Assembly: GCA_947448395.1 (NCBI GenBank)
Contig: CANFNA010000012.1
Coordinates: 1 to 35,237, forward strand
Direction: 5' to 3'
DNA length: 35,237 nt
DNA from: Chthoniobacteraceae bacterium
GTDB taxonomy: Bacteria; Verrucomicrobiota; Verrucomicrobiia; Chthoniobacterales; Chthoniobacteraceae
A program made the translations under genes and the position numbers. This document shows positions 23,449-30,716 of the stretch, one piece after another. The notes under the pieces are model-generated. The model was given only the letters and a program-made list of their open reading frames with translations. It did not search any database and was not told the origin of the DNA. Numbering within the stretch: position 1 is the stretch's first letter; the number at the start of each line of letters is the position of its first letter.

Positions 23449-25686
23449 ATGGCTGGCCTCTCACTCTCTGGACTCGCCTCGGGCATGGATTGGAAATCCA
23501 TTGTGACCCAATTGATGGCTGTAGAGAAAGGGCCGCAAGACAAGGTGAAGGCGAAGGTTGCGTCTCTGTCGACCCGCCAGACGGCGCTGGACAATATAAA
23601 GACTAGTTTGCTGTCGCTCCAAACCTCGGCCAAAGCGATGAGTTTTGGAACGGGAACCAGCAACCCGCGTTCGGCCTCGATGGTTGGGAATCCATCGGAT
23701 GCGTCTGTATCGACTGCGGACTCTGCCACGATGGGAACGTTCCAGATTATCGTGGGGGGAACAAAAGCGGGCGCTGGTGGGCCGGCGGCCTCTGCATCGT
23801 CGAAGTCGTTGCTGGCGGGGAACGCGAATAGCAGCATCAGTTCGGGTACGGCATCTAATTCTGTGCTGTATGGAAAAGCGGCTGCGATTGCAGATTCTTC
23901 TGCGCTAATGTCTTTGAGGCTAGGAGATTATGGAGTGACTGCGGGGACTGTGACCGTTGGTGGTGTGGTTGTGACGATCGGTTCGGATGACATTGCGACT
24001 GAGTCGGGGCAGGGGAAGACGCTTCAGGCGTTTTTGGATGATCTTAAAGCATCGGTTGGGAGCAATTTTGACTACACTCAGGATCCTGGCACAGGAGTGG
24101 TGATGTTGAAGGCGCCGACAGGACCAGGGACTCAGAGTATTGGTAGCGGGGGGGATACCAGTAATGTTTTGTCGGTGTTGGGTTTTTCCCAAGGGAGTTA
24201 CGCGGGAATGAAGCTCAGTGATTACGGAGTTTCTGAGGGAACGATCAGTGTCGGGGGGGCGTCGGTGACGGTTGATGCAACGGATTTGACCAAGTCCGTT
24301 GGAGAGTTTCTTTCCAAATTCTCGGCGGCGGTTCCCGGGCTTACTTATTCAGTGAATGAGGCGAGTGGGTCGGTGTCGTTAACCTCGCCTGTGGATCCCT
24401 TAAATCCTCCAGCCCGTCAACCGATTGGAGATCCCTCGGATACGAGTGATTTTCTTTCGAAGTTGGGTTTTTCTATCCAAGGGACTGCGGCTTTGAGGTT
24501 GAACATGGTTCAGACGGTTCCCTCGAAGGCGTTGGGAGCGAAGGTGCTGAGTGGATCGGATACGCTAACCATCAACGGGGTGACGCTGGGGCCTTTTGAT
24601 ACGAGTTCGGCGACATTTACGGTGAGTTCCGTGATTTCTGCGATAAACAACAGCACCAAGGTTGGGGTGAAGGCATCGATTGATCCGATGTCCCAAAGGG
24701 TTTTGCTGACCAGTACGTCCTCGGGGCGGATGGGGATCACTGTTTCCGGCAACCTTGCAGGGGCCTTAGGGCTCAGCGATGGGGGGACCCCTTGGAATGA
24801 AACCTCTTCCGATCCAGGAGCTGGCGCTGGGTATTTTCAGAGGGGTACGGCGTTGGAGTTCAACTTGATGTACAATGGTCGGTTGGTTAAGGACGCCTCA
24901 GGCAATGCGCTGCTGAAGAGTGATTCTAATTCGATCGACTTGTCTCAGTTCGGTTTTGGGGGAACTAAGATCACAATTTCGCCGACCTCAGATATAGCCA
25001 ATCTCTCTGCTCCGGTGACTTACACGGCCACAGTGTCAGGGGCGGCTTCTGAGGCGAGGAAGAAAGTTGAGACCTTCATTTCTTCGTACAATACTCTGAG
25101 GCAGTTGGTTGCAGATAATACGAAGGTTACGGTGGGATCGGATGGGAAGGTTTCCTCCTCCGTTTTGTCGGACAATAAAGAGCTTGCCGGTTTATCCAGT
25201 AAATTGCGTTTGCTGCTCCTCCAGAAGATTGAGGATGCGACGAATACGCGAATCAGCACGACTTACAACTCGATGTCGAAAATCGGGCTTGGTTTTGACA
25301 AGGCCGGGGTGATGTCGATCACCAACTCTTCCACTCTCGATGCGGCTTTAAGCGATGGTCCGACTGCGGTCGACGCGATGCTCAATTCGCTTGGGACTGC
25401 TTCCACTTCGACGCAGGACAACTCAGCGACGCAGGGACTTGGTTCGAGGGTCAGTTATTTGGTCGATAGCCTGACGGGAACCAGTGGTTTGTTTGTTTCC
25501 ATCACGGACAGCATCAAATCTCAGACAACGCGGTTGCAAAAGCAGATCACCGATTTAGATCGCTCTCTGGCTGCAAAACAGAAAACGCTTGAGACGAGTT
25601 TCATTGCCATGGAGCGTGCCCAATCCAAGATGCAGAGTCAGGCCAGTGCGCTGACGCAGGCATTCTCTAATAACAGTTCTAAATGA
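23449..25686 (+). CDS. fliD: Flagellar filament cap protein FliD (enlarged)
   Basis: A 745-residue hook-associated protein 2, which caps the filament tip and folds flagellin into place. The N-terminal signature is LSLSGLASGMDWKSIVTQLMAVEK, and the C-terminal coiled region (SITDSIKSQTTRLQKQITDLDRSLAAKQKTLETSFIAMERAQSKMQSQ) is typical. The family is often 450-650 residues. The extra length comes from tandem units near residues 153-250 and 251-347, each with DYGV..GT..VGG..VT and ending DTS..LS.LGFS. A third, more divergent unit (about 348-450) matches the hook IN-type motif. The start at 23449 is chosen because the conserved N-terminus begins there; the open frame extends 28 codons further. The stop codon overlaps the start of the next gene as ATGA. 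Confidence 0.93.
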   Translation: MAGLSLSGLASGMDWKSIVTQLMAVEKGPQDKVKAKVASLSTRQTALDNIKTSLLSLQTSAKAMSFGTGTSNPRSASMVGNPSDASVSTADSATMGTFQIIVGGTKAGAGGPAASASSKSLLAGNANSSISSGTASNSVLYGKAAAIADSSALMSLRLGDYGVTAGTVTVGGVVVTIGSDDIATESGQGKTLQAFLDDLKASVGSNFDYTQDPGTGVVMLKAPTGPGTQSIGSGGDTSNVLSVLGFSQGSYAGMKLSDYGVSEGTISVGGASVTVDATDLTKSVGEFLSKFSAAVPGLTYSVNEASGSVSLTSPVDPLNPPARQPIGDPSDTSDFLSKLGFSIQGTAALRLNMVQTVPSKALGAKVLSGSDTLTINGVTLGPFDTSSATFTVSSVISAINNSTKVGVKASIDPMSQRVLLTSTSSGRMGITVSGNLAGALGLSDGGTPWNETSSDPGAGAGYFQRGTALEFNLMYNGRLVKDASGNALLKSDSNSIDLSQFGFGGTKITISPTSDIANLSAPVTYTATVSGAASEARKKVETFISSYNTLRQLVADNTKVTVGSDGKVSSSVLSDNKELAGLSSKLRLLLLQKIEDATNTRISTTYNSMSKIGLGFDKAGVMSITNSSTLDAALSDGPTAVDAMLNSLGTASTSTQDNSATQGLGSRVSYLVDSLTGTSGLFVSITDSIKSQTTRLQKQITDLDRSLAAKQKTLETSFIAMERAQSKMQSQASALTQAFSNNSSK

Positions 25687-26336
25687 GGCGTTTGAGTTTT
25701 TATCCTAAATTTCTTCTTGGGGTTGCCCTGCTTACAGCCGGTTGCAAGACCCATTCTGTTCTTCCGCCGCGCCCAAGGCCGGATGCACCTCAGAATTGGT
25801 TCCTTCCCACGGTTGGGGGGCGGGTGATGCGGCGGGTGGCTCTTCTCCCTGTTTATCATCACCGTTTTCCGGCAGAATCCCTTCGAGATTTGGACTCAGC
25901 GTTTAATTCGGAGCTATCCAAAAAGACGGTGTTTGAGGTGGTGCCAGTGAGCAGGGCGCAGATGGAGGAGCTAATTGGTCTGCGTGAAGTGAGTTCCGTG
26001 GATAAGGTCCCTGGTGATCTATTTCGAAAGCTGAAGGATCATTTTGGGGTGGATGGCGTGATGTTCACGGACGTCACCCACTACTCCCCCTACCGGCCAG
26101 TAGCGGTTGGAGTCCGCTCGAAGTTGGTGGATATCGAACTGGGTCGAATCCACTGGGCTAGCGATGTTCTATACGATTCCAGTAACTCTGGGGTTGCGGC
26201 TGCGGCTCGTGAGTATCAGAAAGTGCTTGGCCGAGACAATTTCCCAGTGGAAGGGGATGGCGGAACCATTCTCTTAAGTCCTCGGATGTTTGCTCAGTTC
26301 GCTGCGTACGCGAACTACTCGAGCCTCAAAAGATAA
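25683..26336 (+). CDS. Lipoprotein of CsgG/TolB-N-like type in the flagellar cluster
   Basis: A 217-residue predicted lipoprotein. The lipobox LTAGC ends at Cys21, followed by a Pro-rich linker (VLPPRPRPDAP). The core pattern RVALLPVYHHRF, LDSAFNSELSKKTVFEVVPVSRAQMEELIG, FGVDGVMFTDVTHYSPYRP and VRSKLVDIELGRIHWASDVLYDS follows the alternating beta-alpha layout of CsgG/TolB-N-like proteins. These occur in outer-membrane secretion lipoproteins and in flagellar proteins such as FlgT. The start overlaps the fliD stop (ATGA), so it should be translated with the cap protein. Lys22 after the lipid Cys fits outer- rather than inner-membrane sorting. Its place suggests a role in the outer part of the flagellum, for example at the L-ring or around export, but this is inferred from context and fold resemblance only. 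Confidence 0.65.
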   Translation: MRRLSFYPKFLLGVALLTAGCKTHSVLPPRPRPDAPQNWFLPTVGGRVMRRVALLPVYHHRFPAESLRDLDSAFNSELSKKTVFEVVPVSRAQMEELIGLREVSSVDKVPGDLFRKLKDHFGVDGVMFTDVTHYSPYRPVAVGVRSKLVDIELGRIHWASDVLYDSSNSGVAAAAREYQKVLGRDNFPVEGDGGTILLSPRMFAQFAAYANYSSLKR

Positions 26337-26398
26337 ATTTTCCTGAGAAAATCGATAAATTCTTCTAAAGAAGTCTCAAATTAAACCGAATCACTAGT

Positions 26399-26683
26399 AT
26401 GAGCATTTCACCGGTTAGAACAGAAGTATCGCGCGTGGGGGACGCAAACTCGCTTCCTGTTGCTGTCCGCAGCCCCAAAGTTTCGGATATGCCCGAGAAC
26501 GTGTTTGCCCCTCCGGGAGTATTTACGCGTCTCACTGCTCTTTTGCAGACTTTCCATCCAAATGAGAGTGTTCGCCCTGAAGTGGTTGCGAAAGGCAAGG
26601 AACTGGCAGCAAATCCTGCATATCCTGCCGGTGCAGCTCTGGCTTCGGTTGCGGCGGAGCTCTTGGGTGGCGCAAAAGTCTAG
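26399..26683 (+). CDS. Small FlgM-like protein
   Basis: A 94-residue protein with a Pro/Ser/Val-rich, probably disordered N-terminal half. Its C-terminal part (VRPEVVAKGKELAANPAYPAGAALASVAAELLGG) resembles the FlgM pattern: an (I/V)RPEKV start, a helix, a Gly/Pro turn with Tyr, and a second helix ending in LL. FlgM is an anti-sigma-28 factor exported through the flagellum when the hook is done. No sigma-28 (FliA) gene is in the window, so the partner is not seen. The position 62 bases after the lipoprotein gene and 61 before fliS fits a late flagellar role. The match is short, and another small flagellar regulator or chaperone remains possible. No Shine-Dalgarno sequence is seen before the ATG. 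Confidence 0.5.
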   Translation: MSISPVRTEVSRVGDANSLPVAVRSPKVSDMPENVFAPPGVFTRLTALLQTFHPNESVRPEVVAKGKELAANPAYPAGAALASVAAELLGGAKV

Positions 26684-26689
26684 AGTCCG

Positions 26690-26726
26690 CAGCTTCTAAG
26701 CTGTCGGTGCCTGCACTCTGGCAGGC
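26690..26726 (+). other. Two tandem hairpins before fliS
   Basis: CAGC-TTCTAA-GCTG (26690-26703) and GCCTGC-ACTCTG-GCAGGC (26709-26726) lie between the FlgM-like gene and fliS. Neither is followed by a U tract, so processing or translational control of fliS is as likely as termination. Confidence 0.35.
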
Positions 26727-26744
26727 GATTAAGCGTTTCGCTTT

Positions 26745-27143
26745 ATGCAGCCAAGCCAACTAGCGAAGTCCTACAAATCAGCATCGATTTCTACGGCCAG
26801 TCCAGGAAGCATTATCCTGATGCTCATGGATAACGCTCTGGTTTCCATGACCAACGCGCTGGATGGTTTTGAATTGGATCATCCAGTTCTTAGGAATGAG
26901 CAGATTCACAACAACTTAGACAAAGCCCAACAGGTTGTGTCTGTGCTTCAAGCGGCCTTGGATCTTGGGGTGGAGGGGGGATTTCCGCAGCAGATGTTTG
27001 CTCTTTACGATTTCATGCTGGAGGAGCTCGGCAGGGCTAACTCAAGAAAGATTCCTGAGCCAATTATTTCTGTGAAGGGGATGCTCCAAGACATAAGGGA
27101 TGCGTGGTCTGAGATGCTGGTGCAGCAGATGGCGGGTGTCTAA
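26745..27143 (+). CDS. fliS: Flagellar export chaperone FliS
   Basis: A 132-residue cytoplasmic chaperone that binds the C-terminus of flagellin and prevents early polymerisation. The family features are a Tyr/Ser-rich start (SQLAKSYKSASISTASPGSIILMLMDNALVSM), then long helices with NEQIHNNLDKAQQVVSVLQAALDLGVEGG and a closing LYDFMLEELGRAN, which corresponds to the usual LY.y...L..AN block. The length fits the family. It lies in the cluster after the filament cap gene, as is common. No flagellin gene is in the window, so flagellin must be encoded elsewhere. Confidence 0.9.
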   Translation: MQPSQLAKSYKSASISTASPGSIILMLMDNALVSMTNALDGFELDHPVLRNEQIHNNLDKAQQVVSVLQAALDLGVEGGFPQQMFALYDFMLEELGRANSRKIPEPIISVKGMLQDIRDAWSEMLVQQMAGV

Positions 27144-27153
27144 CCAGAGTTTG

Positions 27154-27173
27154 GCTCAAGGGGGGGATTGAGC
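27154..27173 (+). terminator. Hairpin after fliS
   Basis: GCTCAA (27154-27159) and TTGAGC (27168-27173) form a 6-base-pair stem with a G-rich 8-base loop, 10 bases past the fliS stop. No U tract follows, so termination is uncertain. Confidence 0.25.
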
Positions 27174-27258
27174 ATGCTAGGTAATTTATGGGGTCTCCGG
27201 ATGAAGATCAGCCGGGCAAATAGATTGTTTATTTGTCTAACTCTGGGAGTCTTGAACT

Positions 27259-27624
27259 GTGAAGACGTCTCCTTTTTGGGATCTGCTTTCAGCCTATGAG
27301 GCTGCGACCATTTTAGAGGCAAAAGCCCTTGGTCTGCGGGATTTTGAGAATCTGGACCTGCTCAATCAGAAAAAGGCGCTGCTTTTGCAAAAGCTCTTGG
27401 AGGAGGGGCGTAGTTTGGGGTTGGATCGAAGACACAAAGTCTTGAGAGAGCGATTGGAGGCTTTGCAGCAGGCTGAAAGTATGAATTTAGCGACCCTCGC
27501 GGAATTGATGGGTGAGGCGAACAGAGAAGGTGCCGATTTGGTTTTATCTCGCCGCAAATTAGTTTCCTTGCGGGGTGCTTATGCGGCAGGTCCCTCTGAA
27601 TCTGAATTTTACGCGGAAGGGTAA
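27259..27624 (+). CDS. FlgN/FliT-like flagellar chaperone
   Basis: A 121-residue, almost fully helical protein: WDLLSAYEAATILEAKALGLRDFENLDLLNQKKALLLQKLLEEGRSLG, then DRRHKVLRERLEALQQAESMNLATLAELM. The charged heptad-like pattern, small size and repeated Leu resemble the FlgN/FliT export chaperones, which carry hook-associated and cap proteins to the export gate. The N-terminal LNQKK..LL..L region matches what is usual in FlgN-type proteins. The GTG at 27259 is the start, since the next in-frame ATG would remove most of the helix bundle. It ends 3 bases before the HD-GYP gene start, so the two are probably co-translated. The sequence is too divergent to say FlgN or FliT. Confidence 0.6.
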   Translation: MKTSPFWDLLSAYEAATILEAKALGLRDFENLDLLNQKKALLLQKLLEEGRSLGLDRRHKVLRERLEALQQAESMNLATLAELMGEANREGADLVLSRRKLVSLRGAYAAGPSESEFYAEG

Positions 27625-27627
27625 ATT

Positions 27628-28845
27628 TTGAGCGATCCGAACTTCAGAAAATCGACGGTGGTGTTGCTTGATAGTGGATCTGAGTTCCTCACTGATTTTT
27701 TAGATTGGGAGCGACTGTCTGATTCCAAATGGAAATTGCGCATTTTTTCTAATGAAGAGGAAGTGTTGGCAATTTCAGGACAAGAAGATGTTGTGGCGGT
27801 TTTTTTGGATCAAAAGTTCGGCGCGCCGGAAAGCGCGGCGAGAAAGCATCTTCGTGAGGTTATTCCCGGGGTGCCATTTGTTTTGATTCGCGAGGGGAGG
27901 GAGATTGAGCCTGCTTTTGAGTTGATGAACGCAGGGGTGGTGGACCGGAGCGTTTCAAGAGGCACTTCGACTCAAGAATTGGATCGGTTTTTAAGTGGGA
28001 TCATGGAAAGTGCTCCGCTGGGGCAGTTGCGGGAGTTGCGCCGCAGAGGCGGCGATTCTAAAGAAATTCCCGACGAATCGTTGCGAGAGGCGAGAGGCGC
28101 GCTTGAAATTCAGAAAGAGCACTTGCTGGGCCTGTGTTTCAGGATCCTTCACTCCTTTTATCCGTTGCTGGCGATCAGAACTCAGGCGGTTGTGGAAATT
28201 TGTCGGGGGATGTTGCACACGAAGTTTTTTAATGAGGAAGAGAGGCGAGGCCTTCAGACTGCTTCTTGGATTTATGACCTTGGGTTAATTGCCATCGAAC
28301 GGTCTGTTCTCCATCGCATGTTCTTTCCGGTTGAGTCCATGGATCCCGAAGAGGCTGAGGTTTTTAGGCATCATCCTATTATCGGGCAGACGCTGGCAGC
28401 GTTTGTGGATCCGTTGCGATCGGTTGGGGAGATTGTTAGGTCCCATCATGAACGCTTTGATGGGGAGGGATATCCGGATGGATTGGCCGGTCATCGGATC
28501 CCATGGGCGGCTCGGTGTCTGGCGGTGGCTGTTGCTTTTGCGGAGTCGGACCTGCCTCGTTTGGAGGCGGCTGAAAAAATTCAGGAACAAAGCGGCTCTG
28601 CGTTTGACCCCGAGGCGGTGCGGCTTTTTTTCCAAGCGCACCCGGTGTCGCGTCTTCCCGACAATGTTCGCGAGGTGTTGATGGGCGAGTTGGGGGTTGG
28701 AATGAGATTAGCCCGAGGGATTGTGACTCGTTCTGGAATGCTTTTGATGCCGAAGGGTAGGGAACTGAATGCCCAAGAGGTCGCGAAGCTCCGAAACCAT
28801 GCTCAACTTAATTTGGTGACCGAGAGGATTTTGATTTACCGCTAA
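27628..28845 (+). CDS. Receiver-like / HD-GYP protein with degenerate HD site
   Basis: A 405-residue cytoplasmic protein. Residues 1-125 look like a degenerate response-regulator receiver (STVVLLDSGSEFL, VVAVFLDQKFG, VPFVLIREGREIE) without a clear full acidic pocket. Residues 165-330 are an HD-GYP domain, the c-di-GMP phosphodiesterase or receptor type. HHPIIGQ (248-254) and HHERFDGEGYPDGL (273-286) are intact. The key HD dyad is altered: the usual LLHDIGK reads WIYDLGL, with Tyr216 in place of the metal-binding His and Leu in place of Lys. The early conserved His of HSxRV is also not seen (AIRTQAVVEIC). The last 55 residues (GIVTRSGMLLMPKGRELNAQEVAKLRNH) are a small tail domain seen in other HD-GYP regulators. 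A TTG start lies 3 bases after the preceding stop. Confidence 0.82.
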   Translation: MSDPNFRKSTVVLLDSGSEFLTDFLDWERLSDSKWKLRIFSNEEEVLAISGQEDVVAVFLDQKFGAPESAARKHLREVIPGVPFVLIREGREIEPAFELMNAGVVDRSVSRGTSTQELDRFLSGIMESAPLGQLRELRRRGGDSKEIPDESLREARGALEIQKEHLLGLCFRILHSFYPLLAIRTQAVVEICRGMLHTKFFNEEERRGLQTASWIYDLGLIAIERSVLHRMFFPVESMDPEEAEVFRHHPIIGQTLAAFVDPLRSVGEIVRSHHERFDGEGYPDGLAGHRIPWAARCLAVAVAFAESDLPRLEAAEKIQEQSGSAFDPEAVRLFFQAHPVSRLPDNVREVLMGELGVGMRLARGIVTRSGMLLMPKGRELNAQEVAKLRNHAQLNLVTERILIYR

Positions 28846-28896
28846 CTTAAGCTTCAACGGAGGGCAGGATGGCATGGTGGTTGCTTTACTTACGGT

Positions 28897-29361
28897 ATGA
28901 CTCCGCTTCTGGTTGCTGGTGCTGCCTCCGTCGCTAGATATCTAGTCGACAAGATTGACCCCATGGGTGGGGTGTCTTCAGCTGGAGCTTCATCGAAGCC
29001 TAATGTGAGTTTTGGAGCGGTTCTTAGGTCTGCCTCCCAGGGTGTGGGCTCTAATTCAGGGGAGGTGGGGCTGTCTGCAATTCAGGCGAGAGATTTGGAG
29101 CAGGGGCTCTTCCGTACCCCTGAGGTTCAGGCGGCGCTGCAATCTTTGCCAGTCCGAGAGGGGGCGTCATTGGATGTTCGTCCTGACGGGTCCGTTATTC
29201 TGAAGAGCGAGTTGGGGTCGAGGGCGTTACCGCTTTCAGAGGAATCCCGAGCATTGGCTCGGCAGATTTTCGCCACAAGAGGAGGGGCTCTTTCTCCGGC
29301 TGTTTTTTTGTCGCAAGAAGGGGTGCCGACCCTTCGCCTCCCGCTGTCGCTCACTCAATAG
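28897..29361 (+). CDS. Unknown protein in the flagellar cluster
   Basis: A 154-residue protein that I do not recognise. Residues 1-30 are small and hydrophobic-leaning (MTPLLVAGAASVARYLVDKI), not a clear cleavable signal. A Ser/Gly/Ala-rich segment follows (GGVSSAGASSKPNVSFGAVLRSASQGVGSNSG), similar to the disordered N-termini of exported flagellar proteins. The rest mixes helix (SAIQARDLEQGLFRTPEVQAAL) with short strands (GASLDVRPDGSVILKS). It sits between the HD-GYP protein and flgB on the same strand. A small rod/hook-linked or export-linked protein is possible. The gene is probably real given its place in a compact operon and normal codon use. Confidence 0.6.
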   Translation: MTPLLVAGAASVARYLVDKIDPMGGVSSAGASSKPNVSFGAVLRSASQGVGSNSGEVGLSAIQARDLEQGLFRTPEVQAALQSLPVREGASLDVRPDGSVILKSELGSRALPLSEESRALARQIFATRGGALSPAVFLSQEGVPTLRLPLSLTQ

Positions 29362-29429
29362 ATGGTGTTTATTTATAGGAATAGTTTGCTAGCTTCCTGA
29401 GCTCTCACCGATAGCTTTCCCACTCCGCC

Positions 29430-29807
29430 ATGATCGAGAAACTTTTATCCAGTGCCAATTACGACGCCTCGAAGCGTCTTCTGGACGTTGCCATTTTGAG
29501 GCATGAAGCACTCTCGTCCAACATTGGGAATCTAGAAACTCCAGGGTACAAGAGGGTTGATCTGCCTAAGAACTTTCAGACAGCGCTTAATGAGGCGATC
29601 AAGTCGGGAAAAACTGCGTCTATTGCATTTCCTAATTTGATCGCGGATTTGGATTCTCCTGCGCAACGCAAAGATGGCAACAACGTGGTGCTTCAGGATG
29701 AGCTCATGGTCATGAATAAGAACGCAGCGGAATACGAGGCGTTGACAGAGTTTGTCTCAGGGTCGGTGAGGACTCTTAAAATGGCGATTTCCGGCCGAAT
29801 CCAGTGA
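29430..29807 (+). CDS. flgB: Flagellar proximal rod protein FlgB
   Basis: A 125-residue rod component, first of the conserved basal-body block. The N-terminal helix ASKRLLDVAILRHEALSSNIGNLETPGYKRVDLPKNFQTAL has the family's S.NI.N..TPGYK motif. The C-terminal helix (LQDELMVMNKNAAEYEALTEFVSGSVRTLKMAIS) completes the coiled pair. The length matches FlgB. flgC follows after 42 bases. Confidence 0.95.
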   Translation: MIEKLLSSANYDASKRLLDVAILRHEALSSNIGNLETPGYKRVDLPKNFQTALNEAIKSGKTASIAFPNLIADLDSPAQRKDGNNVVLQDELMVMNKNAAEYEALTEFVSGSVRTLKMAISGRIQ

Positions 29808-29849
29808 TCGGGTAACCTGCTTCGATAAAAATTAGCTTCTCTCCTAAAA

Positions 29850-30257
29850 ATGAACTTTATTGCTGGAATTCACGCTACGGCGAGTGCGCTCACTGCGGAG
29901 CAGGTTCGCTTGGATGTTGTTTCGGAGAACATCGCCAACGCGTACACGACAAAAGATACAGATGGAGCTGCTTACAAGCGGAAGGCTGTCGTGTTTGAGG
30001 CCGTCCTTGGCGGGGCCCAGAAAGGTGAAAAAGGGGTTCGGGTCTCTGCGGTTAAACCGGATTCGACGCCTGGGGATTTAGTTTACAATCCGGGTCATCC
30101 CCATGCCAACAAGGAAGGCATGGTTCGCATGCCGAACATCAAGATGGCGAACGAAATGGTTGATTTGATGAGTGCCTCTCGTGCCTATGAGGCAAATCTA
30201 ACGGTTGCTCGGAACGCCCGATCCTTGGCGATGAAAGCTCTTTCAATCGGTAAATAA
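29850..30257 (+). CDS. flgC: Flagellar proximal rod protein FlgC
   Basis: A 135-residue rod component. The start FIAGIHATASALTAEQVRLDVVSENIANAYT carries the ASAL..ER....V.S.NIAN.. motif, and the C-terminus NEMVDLMSASRAYEANLTVARNARSLAMKALSIGK is the classic rod/hook helix. In the mature rod it stacks between FlgB and FlgF/FlgG. fliE starts 8 bases after the stop codon. Confidence 0.95.
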   Translation: MNFIAGIHATASALTAEQVRLDVVSENIANAYTTKDTDGAAYKRKAVVFEAVLGGAQKGEKGVRVSAVKPDSTPGDLVYNPGHPHANKEGMVRMPNIKMANEMVDLMSASRAYEANLTVARNARSLAMKALSIGK

Positions 30258-30265
30258 TTAGACGA

Positions 30266-30619
30266 ATGAGAATCGGTGCTCTACCCTCAGTGACTTCCGT
30301 GGAAACCTCACAAATTCAGAAACTAGAGGATCTTCAGGGATCCCTTGCTGGAGCCTTAAATGTGACTCATGGCTCCGATAATCTAACGGGATCAACGCGT
30401 TCTGATTTTTCGACTTTGCTCAACCGTGCGGTGACCGACGTTGAGGGGAAGATGCGTGCGGCGGAGATTGAAAAACAAAAGGTTTTGACGGGTGAGACTA
30501 ACAATTTGCACCAAGCAACGATTGCCTCCTCGGAAGCGGGGGTCGCTTTTTCGCTGATGATTGAAGTGAGGAATAAACTGGTAGAGTCTTACCAAGAACT
30601 CATGCGGATGCAGGTCTGA
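30266..30619 (+). CDS. fliE: Flagellar hook-basal body protein FliE
   Basis: A 117-residue protein that joins the MS ring to the rod. The N-terminal half is variable (VETSQIQKLEDLQGSLAGALN). The conserved C-terminal half has DFSTLLNRAVTDVEGKMRAAEIEKQKVLTGETNNLHQATIASSEAGVAFSLMIEVRNKLVESYQELMRMQV, including the typical D(L/N)HQ.mIA..KA...f.l...VRNK.v.AYqEiMrMqv pattern. It lies between flgC and fliF, the standard order. Confidence 0.95.
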   Translation: MRIGALPSVTSVETSQIQKLEDLQGSLAGALNVTHGSDNLTGSTRSDFSTLLNRAVTDVEGKMRAAEIEKQKVLTGETNNLHQATIASSEAGVAFSLMIEVRNKLVESYQELMRMQV

Positions 30620-30716
30620 TGTCGTGCATCTTTTTTGCTTTTGCTTCACAGTCCAATCTCTCAGTCATTAAGAGCGTTACGAACGGTTTAAATTACAGTT
30701 TCTGAATTTTTTTGGG

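Noticed and set aside
29362-29429. CCGATA-containing stretch before flgB as a sigma-28 promoter
   Set aside because: The -35 element TAAA is not found at the needed distance.
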